Notes: a model not told the origin generated them from the letters alone. Shown: positions 35,345 to 44,597, counted from the first letter of the stretch. The stretch is DNA of 64,000 nucleotides from Pinisolibacter aquiterrae (GCF_019160155.1 NZ_JAFNIH010000030.1:124001-188000); one strand, 5' to 3'. Translations and numbers: made by a program.

Positions 35345-36151
35345 ATGCGCAAGATGCTCTCGTTCCGGCCCGAACGTTTCGTCGTTCCGGTGCTGATCCT
35401 CGTCGGCTGGGAGCTGTTCTCCCGGTCGGGGGCGCTGCCGCCCGCTCTTCTCCCGGCACCCTCCACCGTCGTCGTCGCCTGGGCCGACTGGGTCTTCGGC
35501 ATCGACGGCAACACCCAGAACTACACCGGCCACTGGATCGGCGATGCCGCCTCCAGTGCCTGGCGGGTGGCGGCGGGCTTCGCGCTCGCCGCACTGGTCG
35601 GGATCATGCTCGGGGTGGCGATCGGCTGGTCGCGCTTCGTCGAGGTGACGATCGAGCCGACCCTGCAGATGCTCCGGCCGATCCCGCCGGTGTCGTGGAT
35701 CCCGCTCGCCATCATCTGGTTCGGCATCGCCGACAAGCCGGCGATCTTCCTGGTGTTCCTCGGCGCCTTCTTCCCCGTGCTGCTCAACACCATCCACGGG
35801 GTGAAGACCGTCGACCGCAATCTGATCCGCGCCGGCGCCATGGCGGGCGCCGATCAGCGCCGTCTCTTGCGCCACATCGTCCTGCCGGCGGCGATGCCGT
35901 CGATCTTCGCGGGGCTCCGTATCGCCATCGGCTCGGCCTGGATGCTGACGGTGACGGCGGAGATGGTCGCGGTGAAGAGCGGCGTCGGCTACGTGCTGTG
36001 GGACAGCTACTACTTCCTGCGCTACGACATCGTCATCGCGGCCATGGCCTCGATCGGCCTCCTCGGCTACCTGAGCGACCTCGGCATTCGCCTCGTCATG
36101 GCGCGGGTCCTCCATTGGCAGCGCGGCACCACTCTCCAGGGCGAGGGCTGA
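35345..36151 (+). CDS. ABC transporter permease, SsuC/TauC-like
   Basis: The 268-aa membrane protein starts at an ATG eight bases after AAGGA; an ATG at 35336 overlaps that site and is less likely. It has the family segment IPPVSWIPLAIIWFGIADKPAI and the ATPase-contact loop AGAMAGADQRRLLRHIVLPAAMPSI. It follows the binding protein by 21 bp and precedes the ATPase by three bases. Confidence 0.92.
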   Translation: MRKMLSFRPERFVVPVLILVGWELFSRSGALPPALLPAPSTVVVAWADWVFGIDGNTQNYTGHWIGDAASSAWRVAAGFALAALVGIMLGVAIGWSRFVEVTIEPTLQMLRPIPPVSWIPLAIIWFGIADKPAIFLVFLGAFFPVLLNTIHGVKTVDRNLIRAGAMAGADQRRLLRHIVLPAAMPSIFAGLRIAIGSAWMLTVTAEMVAVKSGVGYVLWDSYYFLRYDIVIAAMASIGLLGYLSDLGIRLVMARVLHWQRGTTLQGEG

Positions 36152-36154
36152 GAC

Positions 36155-36928
36155 ATGAGCAACATCCTGATCGAGGGCGTGACCAAGATCTATGCCGACA
36201 AGGCGCGCGGCCGCGAGGTGACGGCGCTCACCGAGGTGAGCCTCGAGGTCCGGCGCAACGACTTCGTCTGCCTGCTCGGCCCCTCCGGCTGCGGCAAGTC
36301 GACCCTGCTCAACATGATCGCCGGTTTCGAGAAGCCGACGACCGGCCGCATCGTCGTCGACGGCATCGAGGTCTCCGGCCCCGGCGCCGATCGCGGCGTG
36401 GTCTTCCAACAGGCGAACCTGATGCCCTGGCTGCCGGTCTGGGAGAACGTCGCCTTCCACCTGAAGATGCGCGGCGCGATGAAGGCGGTCCGGCGCGAAC
36501 AGGCGCAGATCTACATCGATCTCGTCGGCCTGACCGGCTTCGAGAACCATTACCCGTCCGAGCTCTCCGGCGGTATGAACCAGCGCGTCGGCATCGCCCG
36601 CGCGCTGCTGATGAACCCGGGCGTGATCCTGATGGACGAGCCCTTCGGCGCGCTCGACGAGCAGACCCGCATGGACATGCAGACCGAGCTCCTGCGCATC
36701 TGGGAACGGAGCCAGGGCACCATCGTCTTCGTCACCCACGGCATCGACGAGGCGCTGACCCTCGGCGACCGCGTCGTCGTCATGTCGGCGCGCCCCGGCC
36801 GCATCGCCGAGGTGTTGCCGATCGACCTGCCGCGTCCGCGCGACATCACCTCGCCGCACTTCAACGACGTCAAACGCCACATCCTCTCGCTGCTGCGCTC
36901 GGCCCCGGCCGAGCCCGCCGCCGCCTGA
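36155..36928 (+). CDS. ABC transporter ATPase, TauB/SsuB-like
   Basis: The 257-aa ATPase has Walker A GPSGCGKST, Q-loop VVFQQANLMPW, signature LSGGMNQRVGIARAL, Walker [13 protein letters not shown] and FVTHGIDEALTLG. It energises the importer encoded directly upstream. It is followed after 27 bp by an AMDase-like gene in the same orientation. Confidence 0.93.
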   Translation: MSNILIEGVTKIYADKARGREVTALTEVSLEVRRNDFVCLLGPSGCGKSTLLNMIAGFEKPTTGRIVVDGIEVSGPGADRGVVFQQANLMPWLPVWENVAFHLKMRGAMKAVRREQAQIYIDLVGLTGFENHYPSELSGGMNQRVGIARALLMNPGVILMDEPFGALDEQTRMDMQTELLRIWERSQGTIVFVTHGIDEALTLGDRVVVMSARPGRIAEVLPIDLPRPRDITSPHFNDVKRHILSLLRSAPAEPAAA

Positions 36929-36955
36929 TCCTCGTCCTCGATACGGAACCGATCG

Positions 36956-37684
36956 ATGTCCCGACGCATCCTCCTCGGCATGCTCACGCCCTCGTCCAAC
37001 ACCATCCTCGAGCCGGTGACCCAGGCGATGGTGGCGGACCTGCCGGAAGTCACCGCTCATTTCGGCCGCTTCAAGGTGACCGAGATCGCGCTCTCCCGCG
37101 AGGCACTGTCGCAGTTCGACGACAGCGAGATCCTGCGCGCCGCCGAGCTTCTCGCCCACGCCAAGGTCGACGTGATCGGCTGGAACGGCACCTCCTCCGG
37201 CTGGCTCGGCTTCGACGCCGACCATCGCCTGATCGAACGCATCGAGAGCGCGACCGGCATCCGCGCCACCACCTCGATGCTGGCGCTGAACGAGATCCTC
37301 GAGACGCGCGGCGTCCGCCGCCTCGGCTACGTGACGCCCTATCTCGACGACGTCCAGGCGAAGATCGTCGGCAATTACGAGGGCCTCGGCATCTCCTGCG
37401 GCGCCGAGCGTCACCTCGGCATCCGCGACAACTTCACCTTCTCCGAGATCGACGCCGAGACCATCTCGCGCCTCGTGCGCGAGGTCGCGGCCGACCGGCC
37501 GGAGGCGATCGCCATCATCTGCACCAACATGCGCGGCGCCCCGCTGGTCGAGGCGCTGGAGCGGGAAATCGGCCTGCCGATCTACGATTCCATCTCCACC
37601 GTCGTGTGGAAGAGCCTGAAGCTCGCCGGGGTGGATCCGAGCCGGGTCGCCGGCTGGGGCTCGCTCTTCCGCGATCTGCCCTGA
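36956..37684 (+). CDS. Arylmalonate decarboxylase / maleate isomerase-like protein
   Basis: The 242-aa protein belongs to the Asp/Glu racemase superfamily. Maleate isomerases and racemases of this fold use two cysteines. Here the first position is Gly in WNGTSSGW (G78-T79-S80) and only the second Cys (C189 in IICTNMRG) remains. This combination, at nearly the same numbering, is that of arylmalonate decarboxylase (Gly74-Thr75-Ser76 and Cys188), which removes CO2 from disubstituted malonates. A decarboxylase is therefore more likely than a racemase or cis-trans isomerase. It is cotranscribed with the upstream importer and downstream amidase. Confidence 0.8.
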   Translation: MSRRILLGMLTPSSNTILEPVTQAMVADLPEVTAHFGRFKVTEIALSREALSQFDDSEILRAAELLAHAKVDVIGWNGTSSGWLGFDADHRLIERIESATGIRATTSMLALNEILETRGVRRLGYVTPYLDDVQAKIVGNYEGLGISCGAERHLGIRDNFTFSEIDAETISRLVREVAADRPEAIAIICTNMRGAPLVEALEREIGLPIYDSISTVVWKSLKLAGVDPSRVAGWGSLFRDLP

Positions 37685-37698
37685 GCGAAAGGCGCGCC

Positions 37699-39081
37699 AT
37701 GAGCCCGACCCCGCCCGATGCCCTCGCCGTCGCCCAGGCCGTCCGCGCCGGCCGCGAGACCGCCGCGTCGGTCGCCGAGGCCGCGATCGCCCGCATCGAG
37801 GCGGGGGCCGATCTCGTCGCCGTCGTCGATTTCGATCCCGCGCCCGTGCGCGCCGCGGCGGCGGCGGTCGACGCTCGGCTCGCGGCCGGCGAGGACCTGC
37901 CGCTCGCCGGCGTGCCGGTGGCGATCAAGGACGTGATCTGGGTGAAGGGCCGCCGCGTGACGCAAGGGTCGCGGCTCTTCGCCGATTTCCTCGCCCCCGC
38001 CGATGCCGTCGCCGTGGAACGTCTGCGCCGCGCCGGCGCGGTGATCGTCGGCATGTCCAACACCTCCGAATTCGCCTGCAAGGGGCTGACCACCAACCGC
38101 GTCTACGGCACGACCCGCCACCCCCTCGACCCGCGCCTCACCCCCGGCGGCTCCTCCGGCGGCCCGTCGGCGGCGGTCATGGCGGGCCTCGTGCCGCTCG
38201 CGCTCGGGACCGATGCCGGCGGGTCGAGCCGGCGGCCGCCGGCCCATGTCGGCGCGGTCGGCTTCAAACCCTCCTTCGGCGCGATCCCGCATGCCCCGGG
38301 GTTCGCCGGTCCCGTCCCCGGCATCGAGGTCCTCGCGCCGATCGCCCGCACGGTGGCCGACGCGGCGGCGATGTTCGCGGTGTTGCGCGGTCCCGATCCG
38401 CGTGATCCGGACTCGCTTCTCGCCCCCGTGCCGTCCCGCGCGACGGCCGCGCCGCGCATCGCCTACACCCGCCGCTTCGGCATGGCGGTTCCGGTCGAGC
38501 CGGCGATCGAGGCCGGCATCGAGTGGGCGGTCGAGGTACTGCGCCGGGCCGGCTTCGTGGTCGAGGAGGGTGATCCGCCGTGGCCGGCGGGCGTCGACGA
38601 GGCGACGCTGATGCCGCTCCAGCACGCCGGCCTCGCCGCTCTCCACGGCGACGCCTTCCGCCGCGACCCCGACGTCTTCGACCCCGACATCGCCGTGCAG
38701 ATCGAGCGCGGACTGTCGCTCGATGCGGCGACCGTCGCCCGCGCCCGCATCCTCGCCCGCGAGGTCGCCCTGGCGCTCGCCGGCTTCTTCACGCGGGTCG
38801 ATCTCCTGGTCGGGCCGACCGTGCCCTGCCTCGCCTGGGCCGCCGACCGGCTCGGGCCGGAGACGATCGCCGGCATCGCCGTGCCGCCCCGGGCGCATGC
38901 CGCCTTCACGCCGCTCTTCAACCATGCCGGGGTGCCGGCGCTGTCGCTGCCGGTCGGAAAAGGCGAGGGCGGTCTGCCCTTCGGCCTGCAGATGGTCGCG
39001 GCCCGTGGCGCCGACGATCTCCTCCTCGCCACTGCCGCCCGGGCCGAGGTCCTCTTCGCCGAGAGGGGACTGTGGCCATGA
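37699..39081 (+). CDS. Amidase, amidase-signature family
   Basis: The 460-aa enzyme hydrolyses an amide to acid and ammonia. The Ser-Ser-Lys triad is visible: Lys in GVPVAIKDVI (about residue 77), Ser in TPGGSSGGPSAA (about 152) and the nucleophile Ser in TDAGGSSRRPP (about 176); the usual GGSIRxPA is here GGSSRRPPA, a mild variation. It lies 14 bp after the decarboxylase-like gene and overlaps the next gene by four bases. The likely role is hydrolysis of a carbamoyl or malonamide-type product. Confidence 0.9.
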   Translation: MSPTPPDALAVAQAVRAGRETAASVAEAAIARIEAGADLVAVVDFDPAPVRAAAAAVDARLAAGEDLPLAGVPVAIKDVIWVKGRRVTQGSRLFADFLAPADAVAVERLRRAGAVIVGMSNTSEFACKGLTTNRVYGTTRHPLDPRLTPGGSSGGPSAAVMAGLVPLALGTDAGGSSRRPPAHVGAVGFKPSFGAIPHAPGFAGPVPGIEVLAPIARTVADAAAMFAVLRGPDPRDPDSLLAPVPSRATAAPRIAYTRRFGMAVPVEPAIEAGIEWAVEVLRRAGFVVEEGDPPWPAGVDEATLMPLQHAGLAALHGDAFRRDPDVFDPDIAVQIERGLSLDAATVARARILAREVALALAGFFTRVDLLVGPTVPCLAWAADRLGPETIAGIAVPPRAHAAFTPLFNHAGVPALSLPVGKGEGGLPFGLQMVAARGADDLLLATAARAEVLFAERGLWP

Positions 39082-39836
39082 CGCGCGCGCCGATCCGGAT
39101 CCTCGTCGCCAATCCCAACACGACCGAGGCGGTCACCGAGCGGATGCTCGCGACCGGCCGCGTGGTGGCGAGCCACGGCACCGAACTGGTGGGTCATACC
39201 GCGCCGCGCGGCGTGCCTTACGTGTCGAGCCGGGCCGAGGCGCAGATCGCCGGCGCCGTCCTGCTCGAGACGCTCGCCGAGCGCGCGAGCGGCTTCGACG
39301 CGGTCATCGTCGCCGCCTTCGGCGATCCCGGCCTCTTCGCGGCGCGCGAACTCTTCGACGTGCCGGTCGTCGGCTATTCGGAGGCCGCGCTGGTGACCGC
39401 GCTGATGCTCGGCCGGCGCTTCTCGGTCGTCACCTTCGCCCGCGCGCTCGAGCCCTGGTACGCCGAGACGATCGAGGCGCACGGGCTTTCCGGCCGCTCC
39501 GCCGGGGTGCGCTGCGCCGATCGCGCCTTCTCGAGCGTCGAGACGGTGGGCGGCGAGATGGAGGACCACCTCGTCGACCTGGCGCGCCGCGCCGTCGAGG
39601 AGGACGGCGCCGACGTGATCGTGCTGGGCGGCGCTCCGCTCGCCGGCGTCGCCGAACGCGTGAAGCACCGCATTCCGGTCCCTTGCGTCGACGCGATGGC
39701 GGCGGCGGTGAAACAGGCCGAGGCGATCGCCGCCCTCGCGCCCGTCGCGCCGACCGCCGGCCGCTTCGCCCGTCCGCCGGGCAAGCCGAGCCACGGCCTC
39801 GCGCCCGCGCTCGCCGATCGCATCGCGGGGGGCTGA
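39078..39836 (+). CDS. Asp/Glu/hydantoin racemase-fold protein lacking both catalytic Cys
   Basis: The 252-aa protein starts IRILVANPNTTEAVTERM, the typical opening of hydantoin/allantoin racemases. Those enzymes carry one Cys in ACFGDPG and one in LGCAGM. Here the corresponding sites are VAAFGDPG (Ala80) and VLGGAPLAG (Gly185). A two-base racemization using cysteines is therefore not possible. It may be a lyase, decarboxylase or isomerase, or use another residue. It overlaps the amidase stop by four bases (ATGA). Confidence 0.82.
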   Translation: MTRAPIRILVANPNTTEAVTERMLATGRVVASHGTELVGHTAPRGVPYVSSRAEAQIAGAVLLETLAERASGFDAVIVAAFGDPGLFAARELFDVPVVGYSEAALVTALMLGRRFSVVTFARALEPWYAETIEAHGLSGRSAGVRCADRAFSSVETVGGEMEDHLVDLARRAVEEDGADVIVLGGAPLAGVAERVKHRIPVPCVDAMAAAVKQAEAIAALAPVAPTAGRFARPPGKPSHGLAPALADRIAGG

Positions 39837-39860
39837 CATGGACCGCCGCGCGCCGCCCTC

Positions 39861-40568
39861 TCAGCCGACGGAGACCTCGCCGCCCAGCTCGGCGGCATAT
39901 TCCCCGATCAGGCTGTCGAGGTCCGGCCCGGCGTCGGTGCAGGCGAAGGGCTTCAGCCGCGTCTCGACCTGGGCGAGGTGGCTCGACATGGCGCGCACCG
40001 CCCGCCCGCGTTCCCCGGCGGCGAGCGCCCGGAACACGGCGCGATGCTCGTCGCAGCCGCATTGCGACCCCGACGAACTCTCGAAGAAAGTCGCCAGCAT
40101 CGTCGTGCGGCCGACCAGCTCGCGCGCCTGTTGCACGATGATCGGGTTCTCGGTCAGCTCGGCGAGGAGAACGTGGAATTCGGCCGAGAGCTTCAGCCAG
40201 GTGGCGCGGTCGCCGGACCGCAACGCCTCCGCCTCGCGCTCGACATGCTCGCGCAGCCGCAGCATCCCGGCGTCGGTCAGACGCTCGGCGAGATGGGCGG
40301 CGATGCCCCCCTCGAGGATCCGCCGCGCCTCGAAGACGACGTGGATCTCGGAGAGATCCGGCGCCACCGTGAACGCGCCCCGGTTCTTGACCACGTCGAT
40401 CAGCCGTTCGTGGCCGAGCCGGTGCAGCACCTTGCGGATGCGCTCGCGGCTGACCCCGAAGAGTTCGGCGAGCCGCACTTCGCCGAGCTTGGTCCGGCCC
40501 GGCAGGCGTCTGGAGAGAATGACCCGCGAGAGGATCGCGTGGATCGCGGCTTCGTCCATCGGCGGCAT
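39861..40568 (-). CDS. GntR family regulator, FCD subfamily
   Basis: The 235-aa protein has a GntR winged helix (LPGRTKLGEVRLAELFGVSRERIRKVLHRLG, partly) followed by an FCD domain whose metal-binding pattern is suggested by FEARRILEGG, EFHVLLAELT, DEHRAVFRAL and MSSHLAQVE. The ATG at 40568 has GAGGG seven bases upstream; the longer in-frame extension is unlikely. It diverges from the PotABCD-like operon across 274 bp that contain a palindromic operator, and is convergent with the preceding racemase-fold gene. Confidence 0.9.
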   Translation of the reverse strand: MPPMDEAAIHAILSRVILSRRLPGRTKLGEVRLAELFGVSRERIRKVLHRLGHERLIDVVKNRGAFTVAPDLSEIHVVFEARRILEGGIAAHLAERLTDAGMLRLREHVEREAEALRSGDRATWLKLSAEFHVLLAELTENPIIVQQARELVGRTTMLATFFESSSGSQCGCDEHRAVFRALAAGERGRAVRAMSSHLAQVETRLKPFACTDAGPDLDSLIGEYAAELGGEVSVG

Positions 40569-40641
40569 CGGTGGTCCCTCTGAAGTCCCGTGAAAATGCA
40601 TCCGAAGCGGCCGCGCTGTCCATCCGTTCCCGACGAAATAG

Positions 40642-40672
40642 ATTGCACAATGATACGGCAATTGTGCACAAT
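40642..40672. promoter_or_regulatory. Twin GntR-type operators between gntR and the importer operon
   Basis: The perfect 12-bp palindrome ATTGTGCACAAT lies at 40661-40672 and a related ATTG-CA-CAAT at 40642-40651, their centres about 20 bp apart. This T-T-G-T-N-N-A-C-A-A type is characteristic of FadR/VanR-class GntR operators. The sites lie 74-104 bp upstream of gntR and 171-201 bp upstream of the importer gene. Confidence 0.65.
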
Positions 40673-40842
40673 TTGCGCCGAAAGAGCGCCGTCCGCATGG
40701 ATGCCGTAGATCGGAGGTCCGGAAATACGTCATTGATTTCACGGGGAATTCGAACGCGCGACCGTCCGGTGATCGGATGGCATGCGCCTTGCGAAGCATG
40801 ACCGGTCGCCCAGAGAGGCGTCGCCAAAATGAGGCTCGATCA

Positions 40843-41889
40843 ATGGACGTGAACTCCATCCGCCCCTCCCGCCGGACCCTGCTCCGCGGCGCGGTCGCCG
40901 GTACGGCTCTTCTCTCCGCCCCCGCGATTCTCAGGGCGCAGACCAAGGAACTGGTCGTCGGCGGCGCCGCCGGTCACAAGCCGTGGGTCGAGAGCATCGT
41001 CGTCCCCGCCTTCGAGAAGAAGTACGGCGCCAAGGTGATCTTCGAGGGCACCCGCTCGTTGGTGAACCTCGAGAAGATGCAGAAGAACAAGGGCAGCCAG
41101 TACATGTCGGTCGTCCAGATGGACGATCCGGTGATGATCCTGGCGGTCAAGGAAGGCCTGCTCGAGCCGCTCACCCCGGCAAAGGTGCCGAATCTCGCCG
41201 AGATCACGCCGGCGGCGATCCACATGGACGGCATGTGGGCGAATTATCTCCAGCCCTGGCTCGGCATCGCCCACAACACCAAGACCATGCCGACCCCGCC
41301 CAAGTCCTGGGCCGAGATGTTCGACCCGAAATACAAGGGCCGCATCGTCATCCCGTCGCTGCAGAACACGGAAGGGTTGCCGCTGCTCTTCGTCGCGGGT
41401 CTCCTCTCCGGGCTCGGCATCGACGCGGCTCAGGCGGACGTCGACGCCGGCTTCAAGAAGCTCGCCTCGCTGAAGCCCAACCTGCTGACGATCTACACGC
41501 AGCAGCCCCAGGCCTACAATCTGCTCGAGCAGGGCGAAGCCTCGATGATCGGCCCGGCGATGTCGTCCTATGCGCTGGAGCGCAAGGCGGCCGGCGCGCC
41601 GATCGACCTCGTCGCCCCGGCCGAGGGCGTCTTCGCCATGCCCTCGGGCATCGCGGTGATCAAGGGTGGCCCCCAGTCCGACCTCGCCTTCGCCTATGTG
41701 AACGAGCTGCTCGGCGCCGAACTTCAGGCCCAACTCGCCGGCCCGACCCATTCGCTCGCCACCAACACGGCCGTGCCGCGTCCGGCGGGCCTGTCGGCGG
41801 ACCTCGAGATCCACCAGATCGACTGGGCGAACGTCGCGGCCAAGCGCAACGACTGGATCTCCCGTTGGGATCGGGAGATGGCGCTCTGA
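40843..41889 (+). CDS. ABC transporter substrate-binding protein, spermidine/putrescine (PotD)-like, Tat signal
   Basis: The 348-aa protein carries a Tat signal (SRRTLLRGAVAGTALLSAPA) and a type 2 periplasmic binding fold of the PotD/AfuA class (KELVVGGAAGHKPWVESIVVPAFEKKYG partly quoted: VVPAFEKKYGAK). The ATG has GAGG eight bases before it. It heads an operon with ATPase, two permeases, a deacetylase-fold protein and a racemase-fold protein. The ligand need not be a polyamine; the operon suggests an amide or ureide. Confidence 0.9.
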   Translation: MDVNSIRPSRRTLLRGAVAGTALLSAPAILRAQTKELVVGGAAGHKPWVESIVVPAFEKKYGAKVIFEGTRSLVNLEKMQKNKGSQYMSVVQMDDPVMILAVKEGLLEPLTPAKVPNLAEITPAAIHMDGMWANYLQPWLGIAHNTKTMPTPPKSWAEMFDPKYKGRIVIPSLQNTEGLPLLFVAGLLSGLGIDAAQADVDAGFKKLASLKPNLLTIYTQQPQAYNLLEQGEASMIGPAMSSYALERKAAGAPIDLVAPAEGVFAMPSGIAVIKGGPQSDLAFAYVNELLGAELQAQLAGPTHSLATNTAVPRPAGLSADLEIHQIDWANVAAKRNDWISRWDREMAL

Positions 41890-41890
41890 C

Positions 41891-42967
41891 ATGACGACGA
41901 CACCCGGCTTTCTCGATGTCGCCGCGGCGGCGAAGACCTTCGGCGCCGCCACCGTGCTCGACGGCGTCGATCTCGCCGTCGCGCGCGGCGAGTTCGTCTC
42001 GCTGCTCGGCCCCTCCGGCTGCGGCAAGACGACCCTGCTGCGCATCGTCGCCGGGTTGATCGCGCCGGACGGCGGGCGTGTCGTCCTCGATGGGGACGAC
42101 ATCACCCGGCGTCCGCCACACCGCCGCGACGTCGGCGTGGTCTTCCAGAACTACGCCCTCTTCCCCCACCTCGACGTCGCCGGCAACGTCGGCTTCGGCC
42201 TCAAGGCGCGCGGCCGCAAGACGGCCGAGATCGGGCCCTCGGTCGAGCGCCATCTCGATCTCGTGCGCATGGGCGCCTTCGCCGATCGTCCGGTCAAGGC
42301 GCTCTCCGGCGGCCAGCAACAGCGCGTCGCCGTCGCCCGCGCGCTCGCCATCGAACCGAAGCTGATGTTGCTCGACGAGCCCTTCTCGGCGCTCGATCGC
42401 AAGCTCCGCGAGGCGATGCAGATCGACCTCAAACGCATCCTGCGCGAGGTCGGCACCACCGCGATCTTCGTCACCCACGATCAGGACGAGGCGCTGACCA
42501 TGTCCGATCGGATCGCCGTGATGCATGCCGGCCGCATCGAACAGCTCGGCACCCCGTCCGAGATCTATCACCGTCCGGCGACCGCCTTCGCCCTCGACTT
42601 CGTCGGCCTCTCGACCCGCCTCGCCGGGCGCGTCGTCTCGGCCTCGGGCGGCGAGGTCGTGGTCGAGACGGCGCTCGGCCGCATTCCGGCCCGCGCCAAC
42701 CTCTATCCCGGCAGCGCCGCCGTGGTCGGCGTCCGCCCCGAACGCATCCGCCTCGACGCGGCCGGCCCCTGCACCGTCGCCGCGACGCTCACCGACGTCG
42801 CCTTCCAGGGCGCCCGCGTCCTTCTCCACGGTGCCGCCGCCGAGGGCGACCGGGTGCTGGTGGAGGCGCCGAGCCTGCCCGACGGGGCAGGGCAGGGGAC
42901 GCGCCTCACCCTCTCCTGGGCGCTCGAGGACACGCTGGTCTTTCCGGCCGAGGGGGAGGCGTCATGA
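41891..42967 (+). CDS. ABC transporter ATPase, PotA-like
   Basis: The 358-aa ATPase has Walker A GPSGCGKTT, Q-loop VVFQNYALFPHLDV, signature LSGGQQQRVAVARAL, Walker B LMLLDEPFSALD and [14 protein letters not shown], then a C-terminal TOBE domain (RVVSASGGEVVVETALGRI partly). It lies one base after the binding-protein stop and overlaps the first permease by four bases. Confidence 0.93.
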   Translation: MTTTPGFLDVAAAAKTFGAATVLDGVDLAVARGEFVSLLGPSGCGKTTLLRIVAGLIAPDGGRVVLDGDDITRRPPHRRDVGVVFQNYALFPHLDVAGNVGFGLKARGRKTAEIGPSVERHLDLVRMGAFADRPVKALSGGQQQRVAVARALAIEPKLMLLDEPFSALDRKLREAMQIDLKRILREVGTTAIFVTHDQDEALTMSDRIAVMHAGRIEQLGTPSEIYHRPATAFALDFVGLSTRLAGRVVSASGGEVVVETALGRIPARANLYPGSAAVVGVRPERIRLDAAGPCTVAATLTDVAFQGARVLLHGAAAEGDRVLVEAPSLPDGAGQGTRLTLSWALEDTLVFPAEGEAS

Positions 42968-43800
42968 CCGGGTTCCGTCGCCTCGATCCGGTGAGCCTGC
43001 TGGTCGCCCCTGCGGTGGGCTATCTCGGGCTCGTCTACGGCCTGCCGCTGCTGCTGCTCCTCGGCCATTCCTTCGTGGTCGACGGCACCCCGTCGATCGC
43101 CTCCTTCGTGCGCTTCTTCGCCGATCCCTTCGACTGGATGGTGATCGCCAACACGCTGCGCATCGCGCTCGCCGTGACCCTCGTCTCGCTGGTGATCGGC
43201 TGGCCGACGGCGATCGCGCTGGCGCGGGCCAAGGGCGCCGCCCAGGCGGCGATCCTGGTGGCGATCATTCTGCCCTTGTCGGTCGGCGTGGTGGTCAAGG
43301 CCTTCGCCTGGCAGATCGTGCTGCGGCGCGACGGCGTGGTGTCCCAGGCGCTCGTCTGGCTGCACGTCTGGGACGAGCCGCAACGCCTGCTCTTCACCGA
43401 GACCGGCCTCGTCGTCGGCGCCGTCAACGTCTTCGTGCCCTTCATGATCCTGCCGATCTATTCGGTGCTGAAGCTGGTCGACCCGCGTCTCGACGAGGCG
43501 GCGGCGACGCTCGGGGCGGGACCGTTCTTCCGCTTCTTCCTCGTCGCGCTGCCGCTGTCGCTGCCCGGCATCGTCACCGGCGTCGCCTTCGTCTTCTCCA
43601 TGGCGGTGTCGATGTACGTGGTGCCGAGCCTCCTCATCGGCGATCGCTTCCAGACGCTGGCGACGCTGACCGGCCGCTCCTTCCTCTTCATGCGCAACCC
43701 GCAACTCGGCTCGACCACGGCGGTCGTCCTGCTCGTCCTCGCCGTCGCGGTCGTGGTCGGCAGCGCCAAGCTGTCGCGCCGCTTCGGAGGTGCCTCGTGA
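42964..43800 (+). CDS. ABC transporter permease, PotB-like
   Basis: The 278-aa permease has six predicted helices and the loop DEAAATLGAGPFFRFFLVALPLS that contacts the ATPase. It begins MTGFRRLDPVSLLVAPAVGYLGLVYGLPLLLLL, typical of PotB-class permeases (partial quote: LLVAPAVGYLGL). It overlaps the ATPase gene and the following permease gene by four bases each. Confidence 0.92.
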   Translation: MTGFRRLDPVSLLVAPAVGYLGLVYGLPLLLLLGHSFVVDGTPSIASFVRFFADPFDWMVIANTLRIALAVTLVSLVIGWPTAIALARAKGAAQAAILVAIILPLSVGVVVKAFAWQIVLRRDGVVSQALVWLHVWDEPQRLLFTETGLVVGAVNVFVPFMILPIYSVLKLVDPRLDEAAATLGAGPFFRFFLVALPLSLPGIVTGVAFVFSMAVSMYVVPSLLIGDRFQTLATLTGRSFLFMRNPQLGSTTAVVLLVLAVAVVVGSAKLSRRFGGAS

Positions 43801-44597
43801 CCACGACCGAACGCATCGCCCGCATCCTCGTCTGGTGCACCGCCGGCGCGACCGTCCTCTTCCTGATGACGCCGCTCTTCGTCGCGGTCGCCGTCTCCTT
43901 CGGCTCGAGCGCGGTCTTCACCCTGCCGGCGCCGAGCTGGTCGCTGCGCTGGTACGAGGCGCTCGGCCGCTCGCGCGAACTCTGGAGCGTGGTGGGAACC
44001 TCGGTGCAGATCGCCTTCCTCTCGACGCTGATCGCCCTGGTCCTCGGTACGCTGGCGGCGATCGGCCTCCTGCGCGGCGAGTTCCGGGCGCGTGAGAGCA
44101 TCGTCACCTTCCTGGTCTCGCCGCTGATGCTGCCCGGCCTCGTCGTCGGCATCGCCATGCTCGAGGCCTATCGCGCCGCCGGCCTCACCAACGTCTGGAC
44201 GAGCCTGCTCGTCGCCCATGTGGTGATCACGCTTCCCTACGTGGTGCGCACGGTCTACGCCTCGCTGGCGCTCTTCGACTTCACGCTGATCGACGCGGCG
44301 CGGACGCTCGGCCTCTCCTATCCGCGCGCGGTCGCCAAGGTGCTGGTGCCCTCGCTCGCGCCCGCCTTCGTGACCTCCGGCATGTTCGCCTTCCTCGCCT
44401 CGATGGACAATTATCCGATCTCGATCTTCTTCACCGACGCCTGGACCAAGACCCTGCCGATCCAGATGCTGCAGATGGTCGAGGAGAGCCCGGATCCGAC
44501 CATCGCCGCGGTCTCCACGCTCCTCATCCTGCTCGCCGCCGCCGTCCTGGTGATCGGCGATCGGATGGTCGGTCTCCGGCGGATGGCGGATCTGTGA
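43797..44597 (+). CDS. ABC transporter permease, PotC-like
   Basis: The 266-aa permease starts at a GTG with GGAGG seven bases before it and has the PotC-type order of helices with loop IDAARTLGLSYPRAVAKVLVPSLAP. The segment FLASMDNYPISIFF is characteristic of this class. It pairs with the PotB-like protein to form the channel, and its stop overlaps the deacetylase start. Confidence 0.92.
   Translation: MTTTERIARILVWCTAGATVLFLMTPLFVAVAVSFGSSAVFTLPAPSWSLRWYEALGRSRELWSVVGTSVQIAFLSTLIALVLGTLAAIGLLRGEFRARESIVTFLVSPLMLPGLVVGIAMLEAYRAAGLTNVWTSLLVAHVVITLPYVVRTVYASLALFDFTLIDAARTLGLSYPRAVAKVLVPSLAPAFVTSGMFAFLASMDNYPISIFFTDAWTKTLPIQMLQMVEESPDPTIAAVSTLLILLAAAVLVIGDRMVGLRRMADL

Noticed and set aside
35320-39081. 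A 1253-aa open frame over permease, ATPase, decarboxylase and amidase
   Set aside because: Only the C-terminal 460 codons (from 37699) are the amidase; the rest is low-complexity shadow sequence over three well supported genes in other frames.
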